A stretch of DNA of 64,000 nucleotides from Sphingomonas anseongensis (GTDB lineage Bacteria > Pseudomonadota > Alphaproteobacteria > Sphingomonadales > Sphingomonadaceae), in contig NZ_JAMGBC010000001.1 of NCBI RefSeq assembly GCF_023516495.1, forward strand, positions 372,001 to 436,000, written 5' to 3'. Made by a program: the position numbers and the translations under genes. The number at the start of each line of letters is the position of its first letter. Within the stretch, counting starts at the first letter, position 1. Positions 44,601-52,153 of this stretch are shown here, in pieces. The notes below the pieces were generated by a model. The model saw only the letters and a list, made by a program, of their open reading frames with translations, had not been told where the DNA came from and made no database searches.

Positions 44601-45341
44601 ATGGATTCGACTGCGATCGTATGGATCGCCGTGCTGATGGCATTGGGCGCGGCTCTCTATTCCAGCGTCGGTCACGGAGGCGCTTCGGCCTATCTCGCGA
44701 CAATGGCGTTGTTCTCGGTCGCTCCCGAGACAATGAAGCCCACTGCTCTTGCGCTTAACCTGCTCGTGGCTGGGTTCGGTGCCTGGCGCTACTCGAGCAA
44801 GGGCTTGTGCAACTGGAAGCTCGTGCTCGCTTTCGCACTTACTGCGACTCCCGCGGCGTTCATCGGTGGCGGAATTCACCTGCCCGCGATTTATTACAAG
44901 CCGCTAGTCGGAATCCTTCTCTGGCTCGCCGCGGCGCGGCTGCTGTGGCAGCCGAGGCAGCTTGCCGAGCGCGAGCCGCACGCGCCGTCGCTCGCCGTCA
45001 CCCTGCCTACCGGAGCGGTGCTCGGTGTGCTCGCGGGCCTGACCGGCACCGGCGGAGGCATTTTCCTCAGTCCGCTGATCATTTTATTCGGATGGGAAGA
45101 GCCCCGCCGTACGTCTGGGGTGGTTTCGGCCTTCATCTTCGCCAATTCCGTCGCTGGGCTCGCAGGCAACGTGGCGTCGATCGGTCGCCTTCCGAGCGAG
45201 CTCCCGATCTTCATAACAGCTGTAGCCATCGGGGCAGGCCTTGGTACCTGGCTGGGAGTTAGCCGGTTGCCGCGTCCCTGGCTGCTTCGGTTCCTGGGGG
45301 CGGTGCTTCTGGTCGCGGGCGCGAAGCTCCTGTTCACATGA
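44601..45341 (+). CDS. TSUP (TauE/SafE) family permease
   Basis: 246 residues from ATG 44601 with GGGAGG upstream. About eight helices in two repeated halves; the repeated motifs are YSSVGHGGASAYLATMALF near residue 20 and GVLAGLTGTGGGIFLSPLIILFG in the second half. TSUP proteins export or import small organosulfur or sulfite-like anions. The overlap with mobA and the nearby nar genes suggest an anion role linked to molybdenum or nitrate metabolism, but this is only an inference. Confidence 0.85.
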   Translation: MDSTAIVWIAVLMALGAALYSSVGHGGASAYLATMALFSVAPETMKPTALALNLLVAGFGAWRYSSKGLCNWKLVLAFALTATPAAFIGGGIHLPAIYYKPLVGILLWLAAARLLWQPRQLAEREPHAPSLAVTLPTGAVLGVLAGLTGTGGGIFLSPLIILFGWEEPRRTSGVVSAFIFANSVAGLAGNVASIGRLPSELPIFITAVAIGAGLGTWLGVSRLPRPWLLRFLGAVLLVAGAKLLFT

Positions 45342-45955
45342 GCACGGACGTCGCGATCGTCATCCTCGCCGGCGGAGAGGGCAGCCGGATCGGCGGAGGC
45401 AAGCCACTGATCGAGCTCGCCGGAGAACGGCTGATCGTCCGAGCTTTGCGTTTCGCGCGTCGTTTTTCAGACTGCGTCGCCGTGGCCGTTCGGGACGCTC
45501 GCCAGGTGGGGTCGGTCGAGGCCCAGCTGATCCCTGACAATTCCGTCGAAGGCCCCCTCGGCGGACTCCTCGCAGGGCTGGAATTCGCCAGGAGGGAGGG
45601 GCGGGGCCTGCTCCTCGTCATCCCCGCGGACATGCCATTCCTCCCGAACGACCTGCTCGACCGGCTTTTGGGCGCGATCGGCCCCGATCAATGTGCGATT
45701 GCCGCCAGCGGCGGAAGCGAGCATCCGGTTTGCAGCCTTTGGCGTGCAGAGGCCGTTGAGCGTGTGCCTGAGTATGTCGCGACCGGCCGCCGGTCGCTCA
45801 AGGGTCTGGCCGACCTGGTCGGGAAAACTAGGGTCGACTGGGACGACGCGCCGGACCCATTCTTCAACATCAATTCCGCGGCTGACCTGGAAGAGGCCGA
45901 GCGGCTGGTCGCGCGCTGGAGGTCCAGCGAACCGAAGTCGACGGAACGACCGTGA
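45338..45955 (+). CDS. mobA: Molybdenum cofactor guanylyltransferase
   Basis: 205 residues, start in ATGA overlap with the TSUP gene. Attaches GMP to molybdopterin to make the MGD form used by NarG. The nucleotide-binding loop VILAGGEGSRIGGGKPLIEL and the PADMPFLPNDLLDRLL motif with metal-binding Asp are clear, and PFFNINSAADLEEAERL is the usual C-terminal signature. Fits with moaA and narG in the same region. Confidence 0.92.
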   Translation: MSTDVAIVILAGGEGSRIGGGKPLIELAGERLIVRALRFARRFSDCVAVAVRDARQVGSVEAQLIPDNSVEGPLGGLLAGLEFARREGRGLLLVIPADMPFLPNDLLDRLLGAIGPDQCAIAASGGSEHPVCSLWRAEAVERVPEYVATGRRSLKGLADLVGKTRVDWDDAPDPFFNINSAADLEEAERLVARWRSSEPKSTERP

Positions 45956-45975
45956 GCGGAGCTTCGATGCGGTGG

Positions 45976-46020
45976 AAAAATGGTGGACGCACCAGGGCTC
46001 GAACCTGCGACCCGCTAATT
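45976..46020 (-). repeat. tRNA-Lys 3'-half fragment (candidate att site)
   Basis: 45 bp that match 62266-62310 at 41 positions. Read on the minus strand it gives the 3' side of the anticodon arm, the T arm with TTCGAGC, the acceptor strand TGCGTCC, A and CCA of tRNA-Lys; homology stops in the anticodon loop. There is no 5' half, and the outermost T-stem pair is mismatched, so it is not a working tRNA. Its orientation matches the intact gene, as expected for the far end of an element integrated into a tRNA 3' end. Confidence 0.8.
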
Positions 46021-46084
46021 TCCCATCTGTGGCTCCCGGAAATCGCGGCGCGGGAGCTGCGCGGCACCGGCAAATTGGAAATTG
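46021..46084 (-). other. Nested inverted repeats behind paaK
   Basis: On the minus strand, AATTTCC pairs with GGAAATT across about 50 bases, and inside it GCTCCCG pairs with CGGGAGC. This follows the paaK stop and could end its transcript, although the T-run comes only after the tRNA fragment. Confidence 0.4.
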
Positions 46085-47377
46085 TCACCCCCGCAGGTCG
46101 CGGATTCTGGACGCCTTTCCCGCCGAGCGCTCGATGCCCAGCGGTTCGCACAGAAGTACCGATACGGAAATTCCGATCACGTTTTTGATGTGGTGACGAA
46201 GCTCGTCGGCGGCCTCGCGGGCATTGTCCGGCGACAGGCCTGGCTTGGTCTCGACGTGGACGCTGACCTCGTCCAGTCGATGGGGACGAGCGACCTCGAT
46301 CCGGTAATGCGGCGCAAGGCCGGGACAGCGCAGGATCTGCTCCTCGATCTGGGTCGGGAAGACGTTGACCCCGCGAATGATGAACATGTCGTCCGAACGG
46401 CCCACGATCTTCGCGATTCTCCGCATCGGACCGTTGCTGCCAGGCAGCAGCCGCGTGAGATCGCGAGTCCGGTAGCGGACCACTGGCATCGCCTCCTTGG
46501 TCAGCGAGGTGAAGACGAGCTCGCCTTCTTCGCCGTCCGGCAGGACTTCGCCGCTCTCTGGGTCGATGATCTCCGGATAGAAATGGTCCTCCCAGATCGT
46601 CGGACCGTCTTTCGTCGCCACATACTCCTGCGCGACTCCCGGGCCCATGACCTCGGACAGGCCGTAAATGTCGACGGCGTCGATCCCCGTTGCACCCTCG
46701 ATCTCCCCCCGCATCGCCTCGGTCCACGGCTCTGCTCCGAAAATGCCGGTCTTGAGGCTCGTGCTTCTGGGATCGATTCCGCGGCGGCGGAATTCGTCGA
46801 CGAGGCTAAGCATGTAGCTGGGGGTCACCATGATGATGTCCGGCTCGAAATCCAGGATCAGGTCGATCTGGCGCTCGGTCTGGCCGCCCGAGACCGGGAT
46901 TACCGTGCAACCGAGAAGCTCTGCCCCGTAATGCGCACCGAGACCCCCGGTAAATAGGCCATAGCCATAGGCGATGTGGACCTTCATGCCTGCGCGCCCG
47001 CCAGCCGCCTTGATCGATCGCGCGACAAGTGCCGACCATCTTGCGATGTCATTCTTTGTGTAGCCGACGACCGTCGGCTTGCCAGTCGTTCCCGATGACG
47101 CATGGATCCGCGCGACACGGTCCATCGGCACCGCAAAGAAGCCGAAGGGATAGTTGTCTCGAAGGTCAGCCTTCGTCGTAAATGGAAACCGCGCAAGGTC
47201 GGAGAGCGACCGCAAGTCCTCGGGCTTCACCCCTGCTTCGTCGAACTTGCGGGAATAGGCTGGATTGTTCGCATAAGCGTGCGCAAGCGTGGCCCGCAGG
47301 CGCTCGAGTTGCAGAGCGCGAAGCTCGCCCTGGCTGAGCCGGTCATTGGCGTCGATATCGAAGTCGCCGGTTCCCAT
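46085..47377 (-). CDS. paaK: Phenylacetate-CoA ligase-type adenylate-forming enzyme
   Basis: 430 residues from ATG 47377 with AGAGGA upstream; the frame opens at 47422. Adenylates an aryl acid and makes its CoA thioester. Motifs: RIHASSGTTGKPTVVGYT (phosphate loop), YGYGLFTGGLGAHYGAE, DIYGLSEVMGPGVAQE, and RYRTRDLTRLL with VGRSDDMFIIRGVNVFPTQIEEQIL at the C-terminal hinge. This is the PaaK pattern and length. No paaABCDE ring-epoxidase genes are in the window, so its acid could be phenylacetate or a related one. A HpaR-type operator lies 56 bp upstream, shared with the divergent aldehyde dehydrogenase. Confidence 0.88.
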   Translation of the reverse strand: MGTGDFDIDANDRLSQGELRALQLERLRATLAHAYANNPAYSRKFDEAGVKPEDLRSLSDLARFPFTTKADLRDNYPFGFFAVPMDRVARIHASSGTTGKPTVVGYTKNDIARWSALVARSIKAAGGRAGMKVHIAYGYGLFTGGLGAHYGAELLGCTVIPVSGGQTERQIDLILDFEPDIIMVTPSYMLSLVDEFRRRGIDPRSTSLKTGIFGAEPWTEAMRGEIEGATGIDAVDIYGLSEVMGPGVAQEYVATKDGPTIWEDHFYPEIIDPESGEVLPDGEEGELVFTSLTKEAMPVVRYRTRDLTRLLPGSNGPMRRIAKIVGRSDDMFIIRGVNVFPTQIEEQILRCPGLAPHYRIEVARPHRLDEVSVHVETKPGLSPDNAREAADELRHHIKNVIGISVSVLLCEPLGIERSAGKASRIRDLRG

Positions 47378-47432
47378 AAATCCTCTGGCCGTATTGGGCC
47401 GTCGTGGCCCTTGGCGCGTCAAGCAGAAAAAG

Positions 47433-47444
47433 TGAACATGTTAA
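47433..47444. promoter_or_regulatory. Putative HpaR operator 1 (paaK / aldehyde dehydrogenase)
   Basis: TGAACATGTTAA, one mismatch from the 12-bp palindrome TTAACATGTTAA. It lies 56 bp before paaK and 67 bp before the divergent aldehyde dehydrogenase start. Confidence 0.65.
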
Positions 47445-47510
47445 ATAACCACTGGACTCGTTCGCGGCTTCGGTTCCAGACTGTCCATTCGCTCAAAGAG
47501 GATCGCCGAC

Positions 47511-48929
47511 ATGCAAGACGTGATGGAACGCTATGGTCTCATCATCTCGGGCGAGAAGGTCCCGACATCCGATTATTTCGAAATTCGCGATCCCGGAACC
47601 GGCGAGCTCGTCGGCGAATGCCCGGTTGCAACGAAGCAGGACCTTGATCGCGCTGTCGCTTCGGCGCGTGACGCGTTCAAGAGCTGGAGTAAGTCGACCG
47701 ATCAGGAGAGGAAGGACGCGGTCAATCGCATCGCGGACACCATTCACGCAAATATGGAAGAGCTCGCCGAGCTTCTGACGCGCGAGCAGGGGAAGCCGCT
47801 CAACGGCCTGGGATCACGATTCGAACTCCATGGCGCCGAAGCCTGGGCTCGGCACACCGGGACGCTGGAGCTTCCGGTCGAAGTGCTCCAAGACGACGAG
47901 ACGGGCCGTGTCGAGCTCCACCGCAAGCCCCTCGGAGTCGTCGGTTCGATCACTCCGTGGAATTTCCCGATTCTCATCGCGATCTGGCACATCGTTCCGG
48001 CGATCCGCGCCGGCAACACGGTCGTTATCAAGCCGTCGCCGTACACGCCGCTCAGTACTATCCGCCTTGTCCAAATGCTCAACGAGGTGCTTCCGAAAGG
48101 CGTTCTGAACGTGGTCGCAGGCCGCGACGACCTGGGCCAGATGATGACCGAGCATCCGGATATCCAGAAGATCGTCTTCACCGGGTCCTGCGCCACCGGC
48201 AAGAAAGTGATGCAGGCCGCGTCGAGCAACCTCAAGCGGGTCACGCTCGAGCTTGGGGGCAACGACGCCGGGATCGTTCTTCCTGATGCAAACCCAAAGG
48301 AGATCGCCGAACGGCTCTTCTGGGGCGCATTCATCAACAACGGCCAGACGTGCGCCGCATTGAAGCGGCTCTACGTACCCGACAATATCTACGACGAGGT
48401 GTGCGAAGCGCTCGTCGACTATGCGAAGAACGTCCAGGTCGGTCACGGGCTGGCTGAAGACAGCGTTCTCGGGCCGATCCAGAACAAGATGCAGTATGAG
48501 AAGGTCGTCGACCTCGTCGAAGACGCGAAGCGCAACGGCGCGCGCGTCCTGTGCGGCGGCGAGCCGCCGTCCGGCCCCGGCTTCTTCTATCCTGTTACGA
48601 TCGTCGCCGATGCAAAGGACGGCATGAGGATCGTCGACGAGGAGCAGTTCGGGCCCGTGCTTCCAGTCATCCGCTACACCGACCTCGAAGAAGCGATCGA
48701 GCGCGCGAATAGCCTCGACGTCGGCTTGGGCGGATCAGCCTGGTCGTCGGACCCCGAAAAGGCGAAGGCTGTCGCCGCGCGGCTGGAATGCGGGACAGCC
48801 TGGGTCAACAACCACGGGGCGATCAAGCCTTTCGCCCCGTTCGGCGGGGTGAAGGGATCAGGCCTTGGGGTCGAGTTCGGGGAGCTGGGCCTTAAGGAAT
48901 ATACCTCGGTCCAGGTCGTCCATCAGTGA
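47511..48929 (+). CDS. NAD(P)-dependent aldehyde dehydrogenase
   Basis: 472 residues. Catalytic Cys281 in NNGQTCAALKR, general-base Glu247 in LELGGN, and the cofactor motifs GSITPWNFPI and FTGSCATGKK are all present. In this island it most likely oxidises the arylacetaldehyde made by the amine oxidase (60004-61971) to the arylacetate, as PadA/FeaB does in E. coli, but sequence alone does not fix the substrate. Its 3' end overlaps convergent lysR by 7 bp. Confidence 0.88.
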   Translation: MQDVMERYGLIISGEKVPTSDYFEIRDPGTGELVGECPVATKQDLDRAVASARDAFKSWSKSTDQERKDAVNRIADTIHANMEELAELLTREQGKPLNGLGSRFELHGAEAWARHTGTLELPVEVLQDDETGRVELHRKPLGVVGSITPWNFPILIAIWHIVPAIRAGNTVVIKPSPYTPLSTIRLVQMLNEVLPKGVLNVVAGRDDLGQMMTEHPDIQKIVFTGSCATGKKVMQAASSNLKRVTLELGGNDAGIVLPDANPKEIAERLFWGAFINNGQTCAALKRLYVPDNIYDEVCEALVDYAKNVQVGHGLAEDSVLGPIQNKMQYEKVVDLVEDAKRNGARVLCGGEPPSGPGFFYPVTIVADAKDGMRIVDEEQFGPVLPVIRYTDLEEAIERANSLDVGLGGSAWSSDPEKAKAVAARLECGTAWVNNHGAIKPFAPFGGVKGSGLGVEFGELGLKEYTSVQVVHQ

Positions 48930-49822
48930 GCGGCCGCGGCTGACCTCGACATCATCTCCAGCGTGTCGAGGAAAATGCGGACCTTAACTGGCATTAGCCG
49001 TCTCGCGGGCAGGAGCGCGTAGACCCGGAGCGGCGCGCATTCGAAATCTTCGAGGAGCCTGACGAGCCTGCCTTCGGCGACCGCGGGCTCGCAAAAGGTC
49101 GAGGTGATCCGCGCAACCCCGAGCCCCTCTATCGCCGCCTGCAAGCGGATGCCTGCGTTCGAGCTGCGGAGCCGCGGGGCCACGACAGGGACCGAGAGGT
49201 GGCCGCCGGCCAAATCCGTGAAGTCCCATACGGTGTCCGATGCCGCTGCGAGTAAGGGCAATGACTTTAGGTCGTATGGACTCTGCGGCCGCTCGACCGC
49301 CTCGAAAAAGGGCGGCGAGCAGAACAGTCCGCGCTCCAGCGAAAAGACCCGCCGAACTGCCCCGCTCGTGGACGGTAGCTCGCGATCAACCATCGTAAAG
49401 ACGATGTCATATTGCTGGTCGAACAGGTTCACCGGCTGATGCTCGACGTCTATGTCGACCTCCAGCTCCGGATGGTCGGTGAGCATCGAACAGGCCACAG
49501 CGCCCAGGTGATGAGCGCCAAATTCGTAGGGCGCGGCGATGCGCAGGCGGCCGCTGACGGTCTCGCCCATGGCGGCCGCATTGCCTAGCGCTTCCCGCAA
49601 ATGGCCGAACAATGGGGACATCTCGCGATAGAGCGACTCGCCTGGCTCCGTTAATCGAAGTCGGCGCGTCGTGCGCTCGATCAGGCGCGTGCCGAGCCGT
49701 GCCTCCAGCCGCGCAACCGAGGCGCTGACACTCGACTTTGGTCGCCGCAGCACTCGAGCCGCTCCGCTGAAGCTGCCGTGGTCGATCACATGGCAGAAGA
49801 TATCCAGATCTTCCCAGTTCAT
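48923..49822 (-). CDS. LysR-family transcriptional regulator
   Basis: 299 residues. The winged HTH is at the N-terminus (FCHVIDHGSFSGAARVLRRPKSSVSASVARLEARLGTRLIERTTRRLRLTEPGESLYREM), followed by a periplasmic-binding-like effector domain. Divergent from the Rieske oxygenase operon, with an 8-bp inverted repeat at its own start codon. Most likely regulates that operon and itself. Confidence 0.9.
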   Translation of the reverse strand: MNWEDLDIFCHVIDHGSFSGAARVLRRPKSSVSASVARLEARLGTRLIERTTRRLRLTEPGESLYREMSPLFGHLREALGNAAAMGETVSGRLRIAAPYEFGAHHLGAVACSMLTDHPELEVDIDVEHQPVNLFDQQYDIVFTMVDRELPSTSGAVRRVFSLERGLFCSPPFFEAVERPQSPYDLKSLPLLAAASDTVWDFTDLAGGHLSVPVVAPRLRSSNAGIRLQAAIEGLGVARITSTFCEPAVAEGRLVRLLEDFECAPLRVYALLPARRLMPVKVRIFLDTLEMMSRSAAAAH

Positions 49823-49842
49823 TGTCCAGATCAGTGGACAAT
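49821..49842. promoter_or_regulatory. Inverted repeat at the lysR start (candidate LysR operator)
   Basis: ATTGTCCA-N6-TGGACAAT, a perfect 8-bp inverted repeat with a 6-bp spacer, overlaps the lysR start codon and lies about 110 bp before the divergent Rieske gene. Its position fits autoregulation. Confidence 0.6.
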
Positions 49843-49951
49843 CTTTCCAGAAAAGCCAGCTAAATTTGTGTGATCTTATGGACTAGAAGCTATCCATGGC
49901 CGGACTTCGCACCGGCGCTCCGGCTGCGCCGGACGGGACGGGAGACGATCG

Positions 49952-51037
49952 ATGTTCCTGAAGAACTGCTGGTACATGGGCGGCTGGGATCATGAGGTCA
50001 TGGACGGCAAGCTGCTCGAACGGCGAATCCTGGATCAGCCGGTCGTTTTTTATCGAGGCGAAAGCGGTCAGATCGTCGCCCTCGACAATCGCTGCTGCCA
50101 TCGCGGAGCGAAGCTTTCGCAGGGCCGGATCGAGGGCGATTGCGTTCGCTGCATGTACCACGGCCTGAAGTTCGATCCGTCCGGCAAGTGCGTGCAGATC
50201 CCCGGCCAGGAGCGAATTCCCCCTCAGCTGGGGGTCAAAAGCTATCCGCTCGTCGAGAAGCAGCACTGCATGTGGATCTGGATGGGGGACCCGGCGCTCG
50301 CCGACCCGGACGAGATTCTCGACATCCCTTACCTTGACGATCCTGAGTGGAAGGGCATTCCGGCATACCTCCACTATGATGCCAACTATCTGCTGATCGT
50401 CGACAACCTCAGCGACTTCAACCACCTCGCCTTTGTCCACACGAACACGCTCGGCGGGTCGGAAGAATATGCCTACGTAACCAAGCCGGTGTCGATCGAC
50501 CGCTTGCCAAATGGCTTCCATGTCGAGCGTTGGCACAAGAACAGCGATCCGCCGCCTTATCTGCGCAAGGTTATCGAGAACAAAAACGACAAGGTGGACC
50601 GGCGCAACATCGCGCGCATGTTGATTCCCGGGATCTTCCTGATGGACACGATGTTCGCTCCGGCAGGCATGGGCGCCGAAGGGGAGGGGAAGCCTGGCAC
50701 GCTCGAATTCCGCAACTGCCAGTTCATGACTCCCGAGACTGAACGCACCACGCACTTCTTCTGGAACTATCTCAACGACTTCGAAGGCGCGGACTACACC
50801 ATCTCAATGTCACTCCTCGACAGTCTGATCGAGGGGTTCATGGAGGACAAGGAGATCATTGAGGAGCAGCAGAAAATGCTGGATGCCGACCCCAGCTTCA
50901 AGCTTGTGGCGGTCGCTTCAGACGTGGCTCTCTCGCATTTCCGCTACATCATGGACAAGCTGATCCAGGCGGAGCAGGCCGGAGAGGCGCCGCCGAAGTT
51001 TGCGCAGCAGCTTTCGCCGGCGATCGCCGCGGAATGA
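49952..51037 (+). CDS. Rieske oxygenase, VanA-like (O-demethylase type)
   Basis: 361 residues. The Rieske 2Fe-2S ligands are Cys48, His50, Cys67 and His70; the mononuclear iron site is Asn152-x2-Asp155-x2-His158-x4-His163 (DNLSDFNHLAFVH). Size and order match the vanillate O-demethylase oxygenase VanA and its relatives. In this island, a natural substrate would be homovanillate or another methoxy- or hydroxyphenylacetate, giving homoprotocatechuate; that is an inference. The reductase follows 12 bp downstream. Confidence 0.88.
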   Translation: MFLKNCWYMGGWDHEVMDGKLLERRILDQPVVFYRGESGQIVALDNRCCHRGAKLSQGRIEGDCVRCMYHGLKFDPSGKCVQIPGQERIPPQLGVKSYPLVEKQHCMWIWMGDPALADPDEILDIPYLDDPEWKGIPAYLHYDANYLLIVDNLSDFNHLAFVHTNTLGGSEEYAYVTKPVSIDRLPNGFHVERWHKNSDPPPYLRKVIENKNDKVDRRNIARMLIPGIFLMDTMFAPAGMGAEGEGKPGTLEFRNCQFMTPETERTTHFFWNYLNDFEGADYTISMSLLDSLIEGFMEDKEIIEEQQKMLDADPSFKLVAVASDVALSHFRYIMDKLIQAEQAGEAPPKFAQQLSPAIAAE

Positions 51038-51049
51038 CCGTCGCTTGAA

Positions 51050-52039
51050 ATGCACGGAACGATTGCTGCGGACGCGGGCGTGACGAGCGCGCAACTGCTG
51101 ACTGTGCAGGTCGCCGACGCCCGCGCTGAAGCGCGCGACGTGATGACTTTCGAGCTTCGCGCGCCGGGCGGCGGAGAGCTTCCGCCGTTCGAGCCCGGAT
51201 CGCATCTCGACCTCCATCTCCCTAACGGCCTGCTTCGCCAATATTCGCTGACCAATGACTGGCGAGAGCGGGACCGCTACGTGATCGGAGTCGGCCGAGC
51301 GGAAAGCAGCCGCGGCGGATCCGTTTATGTTCATTCGCACCTCCGCGCGGGCATGCAGCTCAAGATCAGCCCACCACGGAACAACTTCCCGCTCGATCCG
51401 GACGCCGAGCGCTTCCTTTTCATAGCGGGCGGGATCGGCGTCACTCCGATCATGGCAATGATCCGCTGGTGCGTCGCGCACTCGAGGCCTTGGCGGATCA
51501 TCTACGCGTCGCGGAGTCGTCAGCGCGCGGCCTTCTACGAAGAGATTTGCGGTCTCGCTGAGTCCTGCGCGCAGTTCCACTTCGACGATGAAGCGGGACA
51601 AGTACTCGATGTCGCGCAGGCGGTGTCGAGCTGGTCGCCGGGCGAGCGCATCTATTGCTGTGGCCCGACGCCGCTGATGGAGGCGGTCAAATCGCTCACC
51701 GCGAAATTGCCTGCGGACACGGTGCGGTTCGAATGGTTCACGGTTCCGGAGAGCGATGAGCCGGAGGAGTCCGACAGCTTCTCGGTGCGGCTTGAGCGTA
51801 GCGGCAAGGAGTTCCAGGTGCCGGCCGACAGGTCGATTCTGGAAGTGCTCGAGGAAAACGGATTCGAGGTACCCTTCTCGTGCCGCGAGGGGCTCTGCGG
51901 CACCTGCCTGACCAACGTGCTAGCGGGGGAGCCAGACCATCGCGACTATGTTCTCAGCGACGAGGAACGCGCGTCGGGTAAGCTGATGACGATCTGCTGC
52001 TCGCGTGCGAAGTCTGCAAGCCTTACCCTCGATCTCTAG
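51050..52039 (+). CDS. VanB-type FMN/2Fe-2S oxidoreductase
   Basis: 329 residues. FMN-binding FPR-like domain (FEPGSHLDLHLPNGLLRQYSL), NAD-binding domain (LFIAGGIGVTPIMAMIRW, YCCGPTPLMEAV) and a C-terminal plant-type ferredoxin domain (VPFSCREGLCGTCLTNVLAG). Electron donor for the oxygenase encoded 12 bp upstream. The N-terminus (MHGTIAADAGVTSAQLLT) has little ribosome-site support, but no better start exists. Confidence 0.92.
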   Translation: MHGTIAADAGVTSAQLLTVQVADARAEARDVMTFELRAPGGGELPPFEPGSHLDLHLPNGLLRQYSLTNDWRERDRYVIGVGRAESSRGGSVYVHSHLRAGMQLKISPPRNNFPLDPDAERFLFIAGGIGVTPIMAMIRWCVAHSRPWRIIYASRSRQRAAFYEEICGLAESCAQFHFDDEAGQVLDVAQAVSSWSPGERIYCCGPTPLMEAVKSLTAKLPADTVRFEWFTVPESDEPEESDSFSVRLERSGKEFQVPADRSILEVLEENGFEVPFSCREGLCGTCLTNVLAGEPDHRDYVLSDEERASGKLMTICCSRAKSASLTLDL

Positions 52040-52091
52040 GTTGGATCGAGCGTCGAAACGGCAGCGCTGAAACCGGCTTCCCCCCCACAAT

Positions 52092-52103
52092 TTAACATGT
52101 TAA
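52092..52103. promoter_or_regulatory. Putative HpaR operator 2 (TonB receptor)
   Basis: Perfect palindrome TTAACATGTTAA, ending 50 bp before the TonB receptor start at 52154. Confidence 0.72.
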
Positions 52104-52153
52104 GCACATGGCATTGCCGCCGGACTTCAGGTGGCAGCGGAGGGGGTTCACAA

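Noticed and set aside
45976-46020. Second functional tRNA-Lys gene
   Set aside because: Only the 3' half is present; no D arm or 5' acceptor strand is found upstream and the outer T-stem pair is mismatched.
46085-47377. Complete phenylacetyl-CoA (paa) pathway
   Set aside because: Only paaK is present; no ring epoxidase or later paa genes are in the window, so the island cannot be called a paa cluster.
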